From contig CAZEVK010000001.1 in assembly GCA_964515755.1 (NCBI GenBank), forward strand, positions 1 to 64,000: 64,000 nucleotides of DNA, in the 5' to 3' direction. The stretch is from JAGVLN01 sp964515755. Its GTDB lineage: Bacteria; Pseudomonadota; Alphaproteobacteria; Rickettsiales; JABSSG01. The notes below the pieces were generated by a model. The model did no database searches, had not been told where the DNA came from, and saw only the letters and a program-made list of their open reading frames with translations. Every line of letters begins with the position of its first letter. The first letter of the stretch is position 1. Below are positions 35,030 to 44,769 of the stretch, piece by piece. The translations under genes were made by a program, and so were the position numbers.

Positions 35030-36606
35030 CACAATTAAACCCTGTCGTTGGTGATATACAGGGAAATTATATCAAAATTTGTGATGCATATAAGCAAGCG
35101 CTTATAAAAAACTCGGACCTATGCATTACACCGGAGCTTAGTCTTATTGGCTACCCTCCTCAAGATTTAGTAATAAAAACAAAATTTGCCCAAGAAGCAG
35201 AATATTATTTAGAATTAATAGTCGAACAAACTAAAAATAAATCCTGTGGACTAATCATCGGTAGTATAAAACTTGAGCATAATCATATATATAATGTCGC
35301 ATACTTAATATATGATGGCGAAATAAAACAATGTTTTTCTAAGCGTAATTTACCTAACTATGGTGTATTTGACGAAAAAAGAATTTTTACTTCAGGTCAA
35401 AATCCATTAACTTGTAACTTTAAAAACACAAAAATAAGCTTATTAATTTGTGAAGATTTTTGGATTGAAGAAACTGTTAAATCAGCCTTGGAAGATCAGC
35501 CAGACTTATTGATATGCATTAATGCTTCACCATTCGAACTTACTAAATATTCTACTAGAATTAAGCTTGCTAATAAACACTCGAAGCCTGTAATTTATGT
35601 AAATCAGGTTGGCGGCCAAGATAGTTTAGTGTTCGATGGCGGGTCTTTTGTAATAAATGAAAATGGTAAACTATTATTACAAAACAATTTTTTTCATGAA
35701 GAAATAACTCATTTTAGCTTTGATGATTCTACAATTATTGACTTTGAATATTCAGACATCGAGCTCTCCTATAAAGCTGCCATGCTCGGACTTCGTGATT
35801 ACGTTATAAAGAATAATTTTAGCAAAGTTATTATTGGACTTTCAGGAGGAATTGATTCAGCGCTAGTTACTGCTATCGCTGTTGATGCTCTAGGGTCAGA
35901 TGCTGTGCAAACTATTATGCTGCCATCAAAATTTACTAGCCAAATAAGCATTGATGATGCTCGGCAATTAGCAATTAACTTAAATACTAAACATGAAGTT
36001 ATTCCTATAGAAAATGCCGTTGAAAATATTCGTGCTTTATTACCTAATATAAGTGAAATAGCTGATCAAAATATTCAGTCCCGCATTAGAGGAATTATAT
36101 TAATGACTGCTAGTAATAACAGCAACGCTCTACTAATCACCACAGGAAATAAATCTGAAATAGCAGTAGGTTATACAACTTTATATGGAGATATGTGTGG
36201 AGCTTATAATCCGATCAAAGATATTTATAAAACTGATGTTTATAAATTATGCCATTGGCGAAATAAAAATATTCTACCATATTCAAAACATCAAATTAAG
36301 AATGTTATTCAGGAAAATATTCTTAACAAGGCACCCTCAGCTGAGCTTAAAGACAATCAGACGGATCAAGATAGTTTACCTCCTTATGAGCTGCTAGATC
36401 AAATTTTATATAAATTAATAGAAGAAAATTTAAGCAAAGAGGATATAATTGCTCAAGGATTTAATCAAAACATAGTTGAAAAAATCATAAAATTACTGCA
36501 TGCTGCAGAGTTTAAAAGGCAACAATCAGCCCCTGGAACAAAAATTTCTAAGATGTGCTTTAACATTGACAGAAGGTACCCAATAACTAATAAATTTTTT
36601 AAATGA
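35008..36606 (+). CDS. nadE: Glutamine-dependent NAD synthetase
   Basis: 532 aa. Two domains: an N-terminal nitrilase-type amidase (Glu in TPELSLIGYPP near residue 43, Lys in SKRNLPNYGVFDEKR near 111, Cys in LLICEDFW near 147) that releases ammonia from Gln, and a C-terminal NAD synthase with the PP-loop IGLSGGIDSALVTAIA near residue 276 and NKSEIAVGYTTLYGD. It converts deamido-NAD to NAD in the last step of the pathway. The ATG lies within the HIG1-like gene; gltX follows after one base. Together with nadK at 51.5 kb it supplies NAD(P). Confidence 0.96.
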   Translation: MSLLYTLAQLNPVVGDIQGNYIKICDAYKQALIKNSDLCITPELSLIGYPPQDLVIKTKFAQEAEYYLELIVEQTKNKSCGLIIGSIKLEHNHIYNVAYLIYDGEIKQCFSKRNLPNYGVFDEKRIFTSGQNPLTCNFKNTKISLLICEDFWIEETVKSALEDQPDLLICINASPFELTKYSTRIKLANKHSKPVIYVNQVGGQDSLVFDGGSFVINENGKLLLQNNFFHEEITHFSFDDSTIIDFEYSDIELSYKAAMLGLRDYVIKNNFSKVIIGLSGGIDSALVTAIAVDALGSDAVQTIMLPSKFTSQISIDDARQLAINLNTKHEVIPIENAVENIRALLPNISEIADQNIQSRIRGIILMTASNNSNALLITTGNKSEIAVGYTTLYGDMCGAYNPIKDIYKTDVYKLCHWRNKNILPYSKHQIKNVIQENILNKAPSAELKDNQTDQDSLPPYELLDQILYKLIEENLSKEDIIAQGFNQNIVEKIIKLLHAAEFKRQQSAPGTKISKMCFNIDRRYPITNKFFK

Positions 36607-36607
36607 T

Positions 36608-37948
36608 ATGAAAATTAAAACAAGATTTGCCCCATCTCCAACTGGACTTTTACACGTAGGAAATATACGTACTGCATTAATCAATTGGTTATTTACAAAG
36701 AAAAATGGTGGCTCATTTACATTGCGTATTGACGATACTGATTTAGTACGCTCTACCAAAGAATTTACAGAATGTATTAAGCAAGATCTAAGCTGGCTTA
36801 AACTAAATTGGGACGATTTAATATTTCAAAGTAATCGCTTTGACCGTTATACTGAAATTAAAAATTTGCTTATTAAACAAGGTAAATTATACCCATGTTA
36901 TGAAACACCCGAAGAGTTAGATATAAAACGTAAATTACAGCTTGGACAAGGTAAGCCACCAATTTATGATCGTTCTGCATTAAAACTTTCTGATAAACAA
37001 AAAGAACAATTAGAAGCTTCCGGAAAAAAACCTCATTATCGCTTTTTATTAGAAAACAGGAAAATATCTTGGCAAGATTTAGTACGAGATGAAGTTACTT
37101 TTGCTGAAAATTCTATGAGCGATCCAATTTTGATTCGTGAAGATGGTAGCTGGACATACATGCTCTGCTCAGTTATCGATGATATTGACTTAAATATCAC
37201 TCATATTATACGTGGTGAAGATCATATTAGTAATACTGCAGTTCAGATTCAAATTTTTGAAATTCTTGGAGCCAAACTCCCAACTTTTGCCCATTTAGCA
37301 AGAATTACTTCTAAAGAAGCAAAAATTTCTAAGCGAGTGGGTGGATTTGACATTCAAAATCTTAGAGAAGAAAAAGGCATCGAAGCCATGACAATTAATA
37401 ATTTCTTGGCAACAATTGGTACTTCTGACCCAGTTTCACATTTCTCAGAAATAGAAGATATAATTGAGCATTTTGAGCTTAACAAGTTTCATAAAAGCCC
37501 TACTAACTACGATGAAGATGATTTGATAAGAATTAATCACAAGATTTTAGCAGATAGCTCTTTTGCAGAAATATCACCGCGGTTGAAGCAAATGAATCTG
37601 AATAAAATAGATGAGAATTTTTGGCTAATAGTCCGTAAAAACTTAAATACTCTTAATGAAATAATACTATGGAATAATATTTGTTTTGACAAAGTTGTTC
37701 CGGTTATTGATAATAAAGACTTTTTAAACGCCTGCGCACAATGCTTACCAACAGATAATTGGGATGAAACAATTTGGGAAAAATGGATGCATAATATTAT
37801 ATCTGTTACCAATAAAAAAGGTAAGGAGTTATTCTTACCTATAAGACTTGCTTTAACTGGAATTGAGCATGGTCCAGAATTAAAATCTATGATTTATTTG
37901 TTAGGCAAAGAAAAAATATTAAAACGTTTAAATGGGGAAACAGCATAA
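36608..37948 (+). CDS. gltX: Glutamyl-tRNA synthetase
   Basis: 446 aa. Class Ic synthetase: KTRFAPSPTGLLHVGNIRTALINWLF with the HIGH motif HVGN at residue 17, IDDTDLVRS, the KMSKS loop as KISKR near residue 238, and a helical anticodon-binding C-domain. Length fits the short alphaproteobacterial GluRS, many of which come in two copies. In a GatCAB organism such an enzyme also forms Glu-tRNA-Gln. It lies between nadE and mutL, with small gaps on both sides. Confidence 0.96.
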   Translation: MKIKTRFAPSPTGLLHVGNIRTALINWLFTKKNGGSFTLRIDDTDLVRSTKEFTECIKQDLSWLKLNWDDLIFQSNRFDRYTEIKNLLIKQGKLYPCYETPEELDIKRKLQLGQGKPPIYDRSALKLSDKQKEQLEASGKKPHYRFLLENRKISWQDLVRDEVTFAENSMSDPILIREDGSWTYMLCSVIDDIDLNITHIIRGEDHISNTAVQIQIFEILGAKLPTFAHLARITSKEAKISKRVGGFDIQNLREEKGIEAMTINNFLATIGTSDPVSHFSEIEDIIEHFELNKFHKSPTNYDEDDLIRINHKILADSSFAEISPRLKQMNLNKIDENFWLIVRKNLNTLNEIILWNNICFDKVVPVIDNKDFLNACAQCLPTDNWDETIWEKWMHNIISVTNKKGKELFLPIRLALTGIEHGPELKSMIYLLGKEKILKRLNGETA

Positions 37949-37953
37949 TAAAT

Positions 37954-39741
37954 ATGGCCGTAATCAAACAATTATCTCCAGTAACTATCAATCGTATCGC
38001 TGCAGGCGAAGTTATTGAACGCCCTGCTTCTGTAGTCAAAGAATTAGTTGAAAATTCTCTTGATGCTGGTGCGACAGATATCAAAATTACCATAGAAGCT
38101 GGTGGTAGAAATTTAATTGTTATTACTGATAATGGCTGCGGAATCTCTAAAGAAGATTTACCTATAGCTGTTGATCGCCATACTACATCCAAGTTAAAAG
38201 ATGATGATTTGATCAATATCTACAATTTTGGTTTCAGAGGAGAAGCATTGCCAGCAATCGGCTCTGTGAGCAGATTAACCATAAAAAGCCGCCTCCACAA
38301 TGAAAATGATGGTTGGCAAATTAGTGTATTTGGTGGCGAAAAAAGTGGCATCATGCCAACACCACATATCGGTGGCACAAATATTGAAGTAAAAGATTTA
38401 TTTTTTGCTACTCCTGCTAGGTTAAAATTTCTAAAATCAGAACGCACTGAAATTCAAAATATAGTTGATATAGTCAAACGTATTGCTATTGCTCATCACA
38501 ATGTTGCTCTCTCCATCACATCAGATGAAAAAATTATTCTTGACCTACGAGTTAAAACAGATGATTTGCTTGCGCCAAAATTCTCTAGAATTTCCGATAT
38601 ACTAAGTAAAGATTTTATTGAAAATGCTATACCGTTAAAGTTTGAAAATGAAGAAATAAAAATTACTGGCTATGCAAGCCTGCCAACCTATAATCGTGGT
38701 ACATCAGAAGAAACCTATCTATATGTTAATAACCGCCCAGTGCGTGACAAATTATTATTTACCGCAATTAGAATTGCCTATCATGATTTTATAAGCCGTG
38801 ACCGTTACCCGGTAGTAGTATTATTCTTGGAAGTGCCATATGAACTAGTCGATGTGAATGTTCATCCTAATAAAGCGGAAGTTAGGTTTCGTGATAATGT
38901 TCTCGTACGTAATAGTATTATTAGCGCAATTAAATCTGCAATATTAGATAAGGGACAGCAAACTTCCTCAACAATTGCTCAACAAACAATAAGTTTACTA
39001 CAACCTAAATATACCTCTACTCCAGTGAATTTTAATACATCATCTCCTAAAAATTGGCAGTCACCGTCATTTAACAAACCCGCATCTTTATCACAAGAAT
39101 TTACACAACCAATAGCAAGGTCATTGCAAGAAGATGAGGCTCAAAATATTCATCAACATGATTATCCTTTGGGCGCTGCGAAATGTCAGCTGCACAAAAC
39201 TTATATTGTGTCACAAACAGAAAATTCTATTATAATTACTGATCAACACGCTGCTCATGAAAGATTAACTTATGAGCGATTGAAGATTCAATTAGAAAAT
39301 GGTGAAATCGAAAGTCAACGATTATTGATTCCGGAAATAATAGAATCTGATGAAAATACTATAACCATCTTACTGAATTTACAGTCAGAATTACAAAAAC
39401 TCGGATTGATAATAGATCCTTATACCACCACGTCAATCTCTGTACGTGCTACTCCGATAACACTTGGTAATTGTAACACTAAAAAATTAATGCAAGATAT
39501 CATCGATGATCTTAAAGAATACGGTGAAAATGTTTTCCTTAAAGAATTAGTAAGTCATGTTTTGGCAACTTATGCTTGTCATCATAGTATTCGCGCCGGT
39601 AGAGAAATGAATAATACTGAAATGAATAATCTACTAAGAGAAATGGAACAAACTCCTCATTCTGGACAATGCAACCATGGTCGTCCGACATATATCGAAC
39701 TTAAGCTTAAAGATATTGAAAAACTCTTTGGAAGAAGTTAG
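37954..39741 (+). CDS. mutL: DNA mismatch repair protein MutL (endonuclease type)
   Basis: 595 aa. The GHKL ATPase domain covers the first 330 residues: INRIAAGEVIERPASVVKELVENSLDAGATDIKI, DNGCGI, HTTSKL and GFRGEALPAIGSVSRL. A Ser/Thr/Gln-rich linker (340-400) follows, then the dimerisation and nuclease domain with DQHAAHERLTYE (metal-binding DQHA(x)2E(x)4E), ACHHSIRAGREM and QCNHGRPT. The nuclease residues imply the MutH-independent type. The gene follows gltX after 5 bases. Confidence 0.96.
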   Translation: MAVIKQLSPVTINRIAAGEVIERPASVVKELVENSLDAGATDIKITIEAGGRNLIVITDNGCGISKEDLPIAVDRHTTSKLKDDDLINIYNFGFRGEALPAIGSVSRLTIKSRLHNENDGWQISVFGGEKSGIMPTPHIGGTNIEVKDLFFATPARLKFLKSERTEIQNIVDIVKRIAIAHHNVALSITSDEKIILDLRVKTDDLLAPKFSRISDILSKDFIENAIPLKFENEEIKITGYASLPTYNRGTSEETYLYVNNRPVRDKLLFTAIRIAYHDFISRDRYPVVVLFLEVPYELVDVNVHPNKAEVRFRDNVLVRNSIISAIKSAILDKGQQTSSTIAQQTISLLQPKYTSTPVNFNTSSPKNWQSPSFNKPASLSQEFTQPIARSLQEDEAQNIHQHDYPLGAAKCQLHKTYIVSQTENSIIITDQHAAHERLTYERLKIQLENGEIESQRLLIPEIIESDENTITILLNLQSELQKLGLIIDPYTTTSISVRATPITLGNCNTKKLMQDIIDDLKEYGENVFLKELVSHVLATYACHHSIRAGREMNNTEMNNLLREMEQTPHSGQCNHGRPTYIELKLKDIEKLFGRS

Positions 39742-39772
39742 CATTTTGTTGAGTAATTCTAGATTATAAAAA

Positions 39773-41068
39773 ATGAGTAAGAAAAATCAAATCAGAAAAG
39801 CAATAGGTTTAATAGTAATATGCTTAAGCATAATAATACTGGTAATATATGAAGTACCAAAAAATACTAAACACTACGAAGCAACAGTTGTAGGTATAGT
39901 TTCATATGCTGACGGTTCTGGCAGACAAGCAATAGATGCAGCTAAATTGCTAGATAAGTATTTAAATATAAACGGTATTGGTATTGGTCAACATGACAAT
40001 GATTATCTAGATGAAAATGTAAAAAAGATTTTTGATAGAGGAAATCAGTTAGGAAAAGTAGTATTATATGAGCATGTAATTGCAGTACCTACAAAAAGTA
40101 ATATAAACATCATAAAACATTTAGTGGATAATCAAACTTTTAAGGTATTTGATCGAAAAGAACAAATATTTATAGCATATTCAATGTTTGAATCTGATTC
40201 CCTTCCTAGAATATGGGTCAAAAGATTGAATCAAGAATTTGATATGGTTGTGGTTCCAGATCCGTATTTTATTGAAGTATACAAAAATTCTGGAGTAACT
40301 ATACCCATATTTTTTGTGCCACTAGGAATAGATCTTGATTTACAGTTATCAGCACCACTGAAAACCAAGCGTAACAAAAGCTTCTTATTTACAAATCTTT
40401 CCATGTCAAAAGATAATAAAAACCAAATTAAGTTAATTCAAGCTTTTGCTAAAGTACAAAAAATACATGAAAATGCTTTTTTACAAATTAATTCGAGAGA
40501 CTCTTTTGGTAAAACTAAAGAAACAATTATAGAGTATATCAATAACAATAATATAAAGAATGTTAATTATGCAGTAAAAAAATTGAGTCCAGATTTATAT
40601 ATTGAGGCATTACAAAAAACAGATTGCTTTGTTTACCCTTCAAAAGGTGAAGGATTCTCTGTCCAACCACGAGAAGGAATGGCTCTAGGCATACCAACTA
40701 TTGTTACTAATAATACTGCACAAAAAACCATATGTAATAGTGGTTTGGTAGAATGCGTTGAGTCGAATATCAAAAAAGCTGCTTTTTATGAATTATGGGG
40801 AGAAATAATAATAGGTAATAATTTTGATTGTACAGTAGAAGATTTAGCTAATGCTATGCTCAAAGTCTACCAAAATTATGATCATTATTTGGAAAAATCA
40901 GAAGCCGCTCGAGCATGGGCAACTAGCTATACCTACGAAAATCTTAAAGAAAAATATCTTAATATGATTAAACCCAAAAAGATATTATTGAGAGATAAAA
41001 ATGAAATTACCAACGACTATCTTATGACAAACTCAAAAGAGCTGTACGAAAAATACAAAGCTTTGTAA
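39773..41068 (+). CDS. Membrane-anchored GT4-type glycosyltransferase
   Basis: 431 aa. A single N-terminal helix (IGLIVICLSIIILVIYEV, residues 11-28) is followed by a GT-B glycosyltransferase: the N-half has ATVVGIVSYADGSGRQAIDAAKLL, and the C-half FVPLGIDLD, FLFTNLSMSKDNKNQIKLIQAFAKV, CFVYPSKGEGFSVQPREGMALGIPTIVTNN, the family sugar-nucleotide site with E in GEGFSVQPREGMA (Glu near 294 and 300). The opening near residue 40, GSGRQAI, fits the acceptor-side loop. The donor and acceptor are unknown. The last 60 bases are repeated 1.5 kb downstream (separate entry). Confidence 0.82.
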   Translation: MSKKNQIRKAIGLIVICLSIIILVIYEVPKNTKHYEATVVGIVSYADGSGRQAIDAAKLLDKYLNINGIGIGQHDNDYLDENVKKIFDRGNQLGKVVLYEHVIAVPTKSNINIIKHLVDNQTFKVFDRKEQIFIAYSMFESDSLPRIWVKRLNQEFDMVVVPDPYFIEVYKNSGVTIPIFFVPLGIDLDLQLSAPLKTKRNKSFLFTNLSMSKDNKNQIKLIQAFAKVQKIHENAFLQINSRDSFGKTKETIIEYINNNNIKNVNYAVKKLSPDLYIEALQKTDCFVYPSKGEGFSVQPREGMALGIPTIVTNNTAQKTICNSGLVECVESNIKKAAFYELWGEIIIGNNFDCTVEDLANAMLKVYQNYDHYLEKSEAARAWATSYTYENLKEKYLNMIKPKKILLRDKNEITNDYLMTNSKELYEKYKAL

Positions 41069-41321
41069 AACTCTGGTAAATAGATTTTACGTTATAGTAA
41101 ATCAGGTTGAAGCACTCAAAGTAACCTTTTTATTCTTTATTATATTTCTTTAATAATATCTGCTTTTAAAGAGTAATTCCAAATCTTTGTAAACGATATA
41201 TTTACTTTTACCTCAACCTACACTATTCTTAGGAATTAACAATTTGTTTATAATATTCTTATAGTTGATTTAAAAAATACTATAGAAATATCGCGTTATA
41301 ATTTTAGAATAAAATCAAGAT

Positions 41322-42431
41322 ATGCAAATAACAATTTTTGGCGGAACTGGTAGTATTGGAGCATACTTTGCTTATAGATTAGTCAAAGCTCTACATAATG
41401 TAACTATAATAGGTCGTGATAATAGCCCTAATCTAAAGCAAATAGCAGAAATAGGTTTGACAATAAAATTTCATAATGAAACTGTCTTTGTTCCGAATTC
41501 AGATTTTGCTTATGTTGGTGCATATAATTATTCTACTTTAACTGTTAAACAAGATTTAGTAATTATTAGTCTAAAGCAACCAACCTTTGATATTACTATT
41601 GCCCAACAATTAATCAATTTAACTGATAGTCATTCTATAGTTGGAATAATTAGTAATGGTTTGCCCTTTTACTTTCTCGCTAACTTTAATTTGGGCTCTA
41701 AAACTCATATGGAAGCTGTTGATCCTGACGGCAAAATTAATCAATTAATGCAATCTAGGCAAATAATGACAGTTATTCCTCTAATGGGTTCTAATATAGA
41801 ATCCGCAGGAATTGTAAAAGTTGCTAACCATCAAGATAAAATAAAGACTTTTGTAGGTGGCAAATTTATTGATCAAGCTGGATTAAACTTAATTAGTCAG
41901 GCTTTTAATAATTCTTTAATCCCCAATACTATAAGTGCTGATATTAATAAAATACTTTTAGAAAAGCTGCAATTTGCTTTAGCAGTTAATGTAATGTCTG
42001 CTTTACTTGATCAAGTTAATGGTCAAGTTTTTCAGAGTGAATCAAACCAGAATTATATTCGTTATGTAATTACTTTTGTAAATAGTTTAGCTAAAACTTT
42101 GGGTGTAGAAAATTTACGTGACTATAGTGTATTTAGAGCGCTTAATATCTCTGAAGCACGCTACTCCTCAATGCATGAAGATATTACAAATGGCAAAATT
42201 CCTGAAGTAAAAGTAATCATTTCAGCTCCACTTGAACTTGCTTATCATTTTAATGTTCCTGTTCCAACAAAGCCTCTTGAATTGGTAAATGAATTATTGC
42301 TAGCTAAAAGTAACCATATTCCAGTTTCTTTAGAGCAAATTCATGAAATATATAATGAAGCAGAATTAGCATTAGAAATTTTAGGCAGTAATAATGGTAT
42401 ATGTTCCAATGAATTTAATTTTGTTTTTTAG
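41322..42431 (+). CDS. Ketopantoate reductase-like protein (PanE/ApbA family)
   Basis: 369 aa. An N-terminal Rossmann fold (ITIFGGTGSIGAYFAYRLVKALHNVTIIGRD; GxGxxG variant GGTGSIG) leads to the family block DLVIISLKQPTFDITIAQQL and GIISNGLPFYFL. The C-terminal helical domain has LLEKLQFALAVNVMSALLDQ with a conserved Lys and the ending SEARYSSMHEDITNGKIPEV, the latter resembling the KxxPSMxQDxxxGRxTEI signature of PanE. Family members reduce 2-oxo acids. A role in pantothenate synthesis is uncertain in a host-dependent bacterium. Confidence 0.85.
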   Translation: MQITIFGGTGSIGAYFAYRLVKALHNVTIIGRDNSPNLKQIAEIGLTIKFHNETVFVPNSDFAYVGAYNYSTLTVKQDLVIISLKQPTFDITIAQQLINLTDSHSIVGIISNGLPFYFLANFNLGSKTHMEAVDPDGKINQLMQSRQIMTVIPLMGSNIESAGIVKVANHQDKIKTFVGGKFIDQAGLNLISQAFNNSLIPNTISADINKILLEKLQFALAVNVMSALLDQVNGQVFQSESNQNYIRYVITFVNSLAKTLGVENLRDYSVFRALNISEARYSSMHEDITNGKIPEVKVIISAPLELAYHFNVPVPTKPLELVNELLLAKSNHIPVSLEQIHEIYNEAELALEILGSNNGICSNEFNFVF

Positions 42432-42493
42432 AATTTATCCAATCAGGCAACATTCTCTTTTAATAAAATTTTATTAACCTCGAGTGACTAACA

Positions 42494-42598
42494 ATGAAAA
42501 AGGTATTACTGAGAGATAAAAATGAAATTACCAACGACTATCTTATGACAAACTCAAAATCAGCTCAATTATTCTTACAAACTGTTAAAAAATTATGA
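42494..42598 (+). repeat. Duplicated 3' tail of the glycosyltransferase gene
   Basis: Bases 42497-42559 repeat 40976-41038 with two differences in 63 positions, including DKNEITNDYLMTNSK in the same reading frame. Here a 34-codon frame (ATG 42494, TGA 42596) ends with a different tail, SAQLFLQTVKKL. This is most simply the remnant of a second glycosyltransferase copy after deletion or recombination. Whether the peptide is made is unknown. Confidence 0.85.
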
Positions 42599-42637
42599 GA
42601 GCAAGCAATAAAAGAAAAATTTATATATATATAAATG

Positions 42638-43564
42638 CTAACTTTTATTATTCTTTGATAAGCAGCTAAAATGATAATCTACAAACCTATAAAGCACTAT
42701 ATATTGTTCGGCATTAGCTACCATATTAGGACGCTGTAAAGATAGTTTTAGAACAATTTCTTCAATGCTAATAGTGCTAGCTTGCATTTTATCAATCATT
42801 TCTATCAATATGAAAGCTGCCATAAATGTACCAGTTCTACCAATTCCTGAAGCACAATGGCAAGCTACTGGACCTTGTAAACCTTTATATACTTTGCGTA
42901 CTAGTTGTACTAAATTGTATAATTCTTCAATAGATATAGCCTTATCATCTACCCATTTATCGGTAAAATAATAAGGAATAGCAACAGGGATAGCTGGCTT
43001 TAAAACCTCATAATCACTAACTAGTATTTTATCATCTACTAATCTATCTTCCCAATATTTTATCGAACTATGATTTATAAATTCTTCTTTTGGCTTTAAA
43101 CGCACTAATATGCTAACGCGGTGATTAAGTAAAAATTTAAAAAATGCGTTCAGTGTATTTTTATCTGGTTCCTGTAGCGCTATAAAATGTAATCCGTTAA
43201 TTAAAATAGTGCTGGCATTATAACTACTGTCAGTACGATTATAGGCAAAAGCAATGTTATCAGCTCGTCGGTAATAGCCTTTAGCTAGCAAATCTTGTGC
43301 TACCATATAATCTTTATTGGAAATATGAGGTGAAGATGTTGGATTCTTGTACCACAAACTTTGGCGTAAGCTATGTAATTTACAAAACTCTTCCTTAATT
43401 TCACTATCAGACTTATTTTTACTATAATTTACAAAAGACTGTTTCAATTTCTTAAGCACTAGCCAGCGTTTGACAATATTTTGCTTTACTTGAAATAGAT
43501 GCTCTTCTTCTATTTCAGTAGGTAAGGTAGGAAAGACTATTTTTGAATCAAACATAGTATTCAT
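42638..43564 (-). CDS. Classical eukaryotic-type protein tyrosine phosphatase, candidate effector
   Basis: 308 aa. The catalytic loop is HCASGIGRTG with Cys237 and Arg243 (Cx5R). Other elements of the classical PTP domain are present in order: SYNASTILINGLHFIALQEP (residues 114-133, equal to YINAS and ATQGP), SILVRLKPKE, YYFTDKWVDD as a WPD-like loop (199-208, D207 or D208), and RPNMVANAEQYIVLYRFV near residue 280 (like RxxMVQTxEQYxF). The first 85 residues are a helical extension without signal peptide. Tyr phosphatases of this type in intracellular bacteria usually dephosphorylate host proteins after type III or IV secretion; secretion here is inferred. It follows the PLD gene. Confidence 0.9.
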   Translation of the reverse strand: MNTMFDSKIVFPTLPTEIEEEHLFQVKQNIVKRWLVLKKLKQSFVNYSKNKSDSEIKEEFCKLHSLRQSLWYKNPTSSPHISNKDYMVAQDLLAKGYYRRADNIAFAYNRTDSSYNASTILINGLHFIALQEPDKNTLNAFFKFLLNHRVSILVRLKPKEEFINHSSIKYWEDRLVDDKILVSDYEVLKPAIPVAIPYYFTDKWVDDKAISIEELYNLVQLVRKVYKGLQGPVACHCASGIGRTGTFMAAFILIEMIDKMQASTISIEEIVLKLSLQRPNMVANAEQYIVLYRFVDYHFSCLSKNNKS

Positions 43565-43615
43565 AATTGTTACTCTTTCTATTAATCAAATAAAAATTTT
43601 TAAATTTTGTACAAA

Positions 43616-44674
43616 TCATTTAAGTTTATAAGCTTTCCAATCTGCTGCAAATCTATATTTTACTGGTTTAATAAAGCTTTTTTTCTTAGTAACGATGCCT
43701 AAATTTAAATTATTACCGTTTGAATTTAAGACATTAGGATAAAAATTTGCTGATCCTAAATACATTGATTTACCATCTGAGATCAATATTTTAGCATGTA
43801 TATCTAATATGTTATCTTCACCACCTGTAAGCATTATCTGAGCACCGTGTTTGATTAAAAGTTCAAGATTATTTATATTCTTATTTCCTTTATCCTTACC
43901 AAAAGGATACTTTGACATGATAATTTTCACTTTTACATTATGCTCTAATCTTTGCAGTAAAATATTCACTACATCAATATCTTGTATATCTTGCTGATAA
44001 ATAAGAATCTCCTTTTTTGCCATTTCTATCAACTCTATTATATGGTCTTTATGCTGAAATGGCCCCCAAGATAGTTTTGTTTCTTCTGGCTGTAAATCCT
44101 TAACCTTATAAATATAATTTGGAATAATTTTTTTGCCTTTTATTAAGTCATTAAGCGCATCACGCAACTCAACAATAAGTTTTTTATCTCTTATAAAAAG
44201 AGTAAAATCTCGTTTGATACGATTATTTCTTACACTTTCTGCATAATTGGTAGTGCTTATTACTGCTAAATTATCGCTTATTATTGTTTTAAAATGTATA
44301 TTACTATAAGTAGGTATGTCGATAATTAGCTTACAGCTTGTGGGTTTAAAAGAGTCCAACGGTTCGTTTTTATCTTTCAGTATAGAAGCTTTCTTCTCTT
44401 CTTGAGTTAGACGGTCTTCTAATATTATAAAGCAATTTTTATTGTGAAATGATAACTCTCTTAATGCCATTTGAAGATCAGTAGATAAATACCTATATTT
44501 ATCCAATTTATAACTACCCAAAATTACAGGTCCTTTAGCATCTCTAATTGCTTGTAGAAATAACTGACGCCCTCCTAAGTTTGCTTCGTATACTCCCTCC
44601 TCAATTTTTGCTTCGGTAACTGATATATTAGCCATAATAATTATAATTAATAGAAGTATAGTTTCTATTGTCAT
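43616..44674 (-). CDS. Secreted phospholipase D-like protein with two HKD motifs
   Basis: 352 aa from the chosen ATG; a longer frame opens at 44743 but the signal peptide MTIETILLLIIIIMANISVTEA begins at 44674. Two HxKx4D motifs are intact, HFKTIISD (residue 127 of this protein) and HAKILISD (293), each followed by the expected TTNY and GSANFY. So a complete active site can form within one chain, unlike the single-HKD Pld of Rickettsia. Members cleave phosphodiester bonds of phospholipids or nucleic acids; the substrate is not determined. The gene lies between thyX and the PTP gene on the same strand. Confidence 0.88.
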   Translation of the reverse strand: MTIETILLLIIIIMANISVTEAKIEEGVYEANLGGRQLFLQAIRDAKGPVILGSYKLDKYRYLSTDLQMALRELSFHNKNCFIILEDRLTQEEKKASILKDKNEPLDSFKPTSCKLIIDIPTYSNIHFKTIISDNLAVISTTNYAESVRNNRIKRDFTLFIRDKKLIVELRDALNDLIKGKKIIPNYIYKVKDLQPEETKLSWGPFQHKDHIIELIEMAKKEILIYQQDIQDIDVVNILLQRLEHNVKVKIIMSKYPFGKDKGNKNINNLELLIKHGAQIMLTGGEDNILDIHAKILISDGKSMYLGSANFYPNVLNSNGNNLNLGIVTKKKSFIKPVKYRFAADWKAYKLK

Positions 44675-44769
44675 AAAATTATTGTGCTCTTTTTTCGTGA
44701 AGAATGCTATGATATTTTCTAAACCTCTTCTATTTATCAGCAAATCTTATTTTTATAAAGTTAAAGAAC

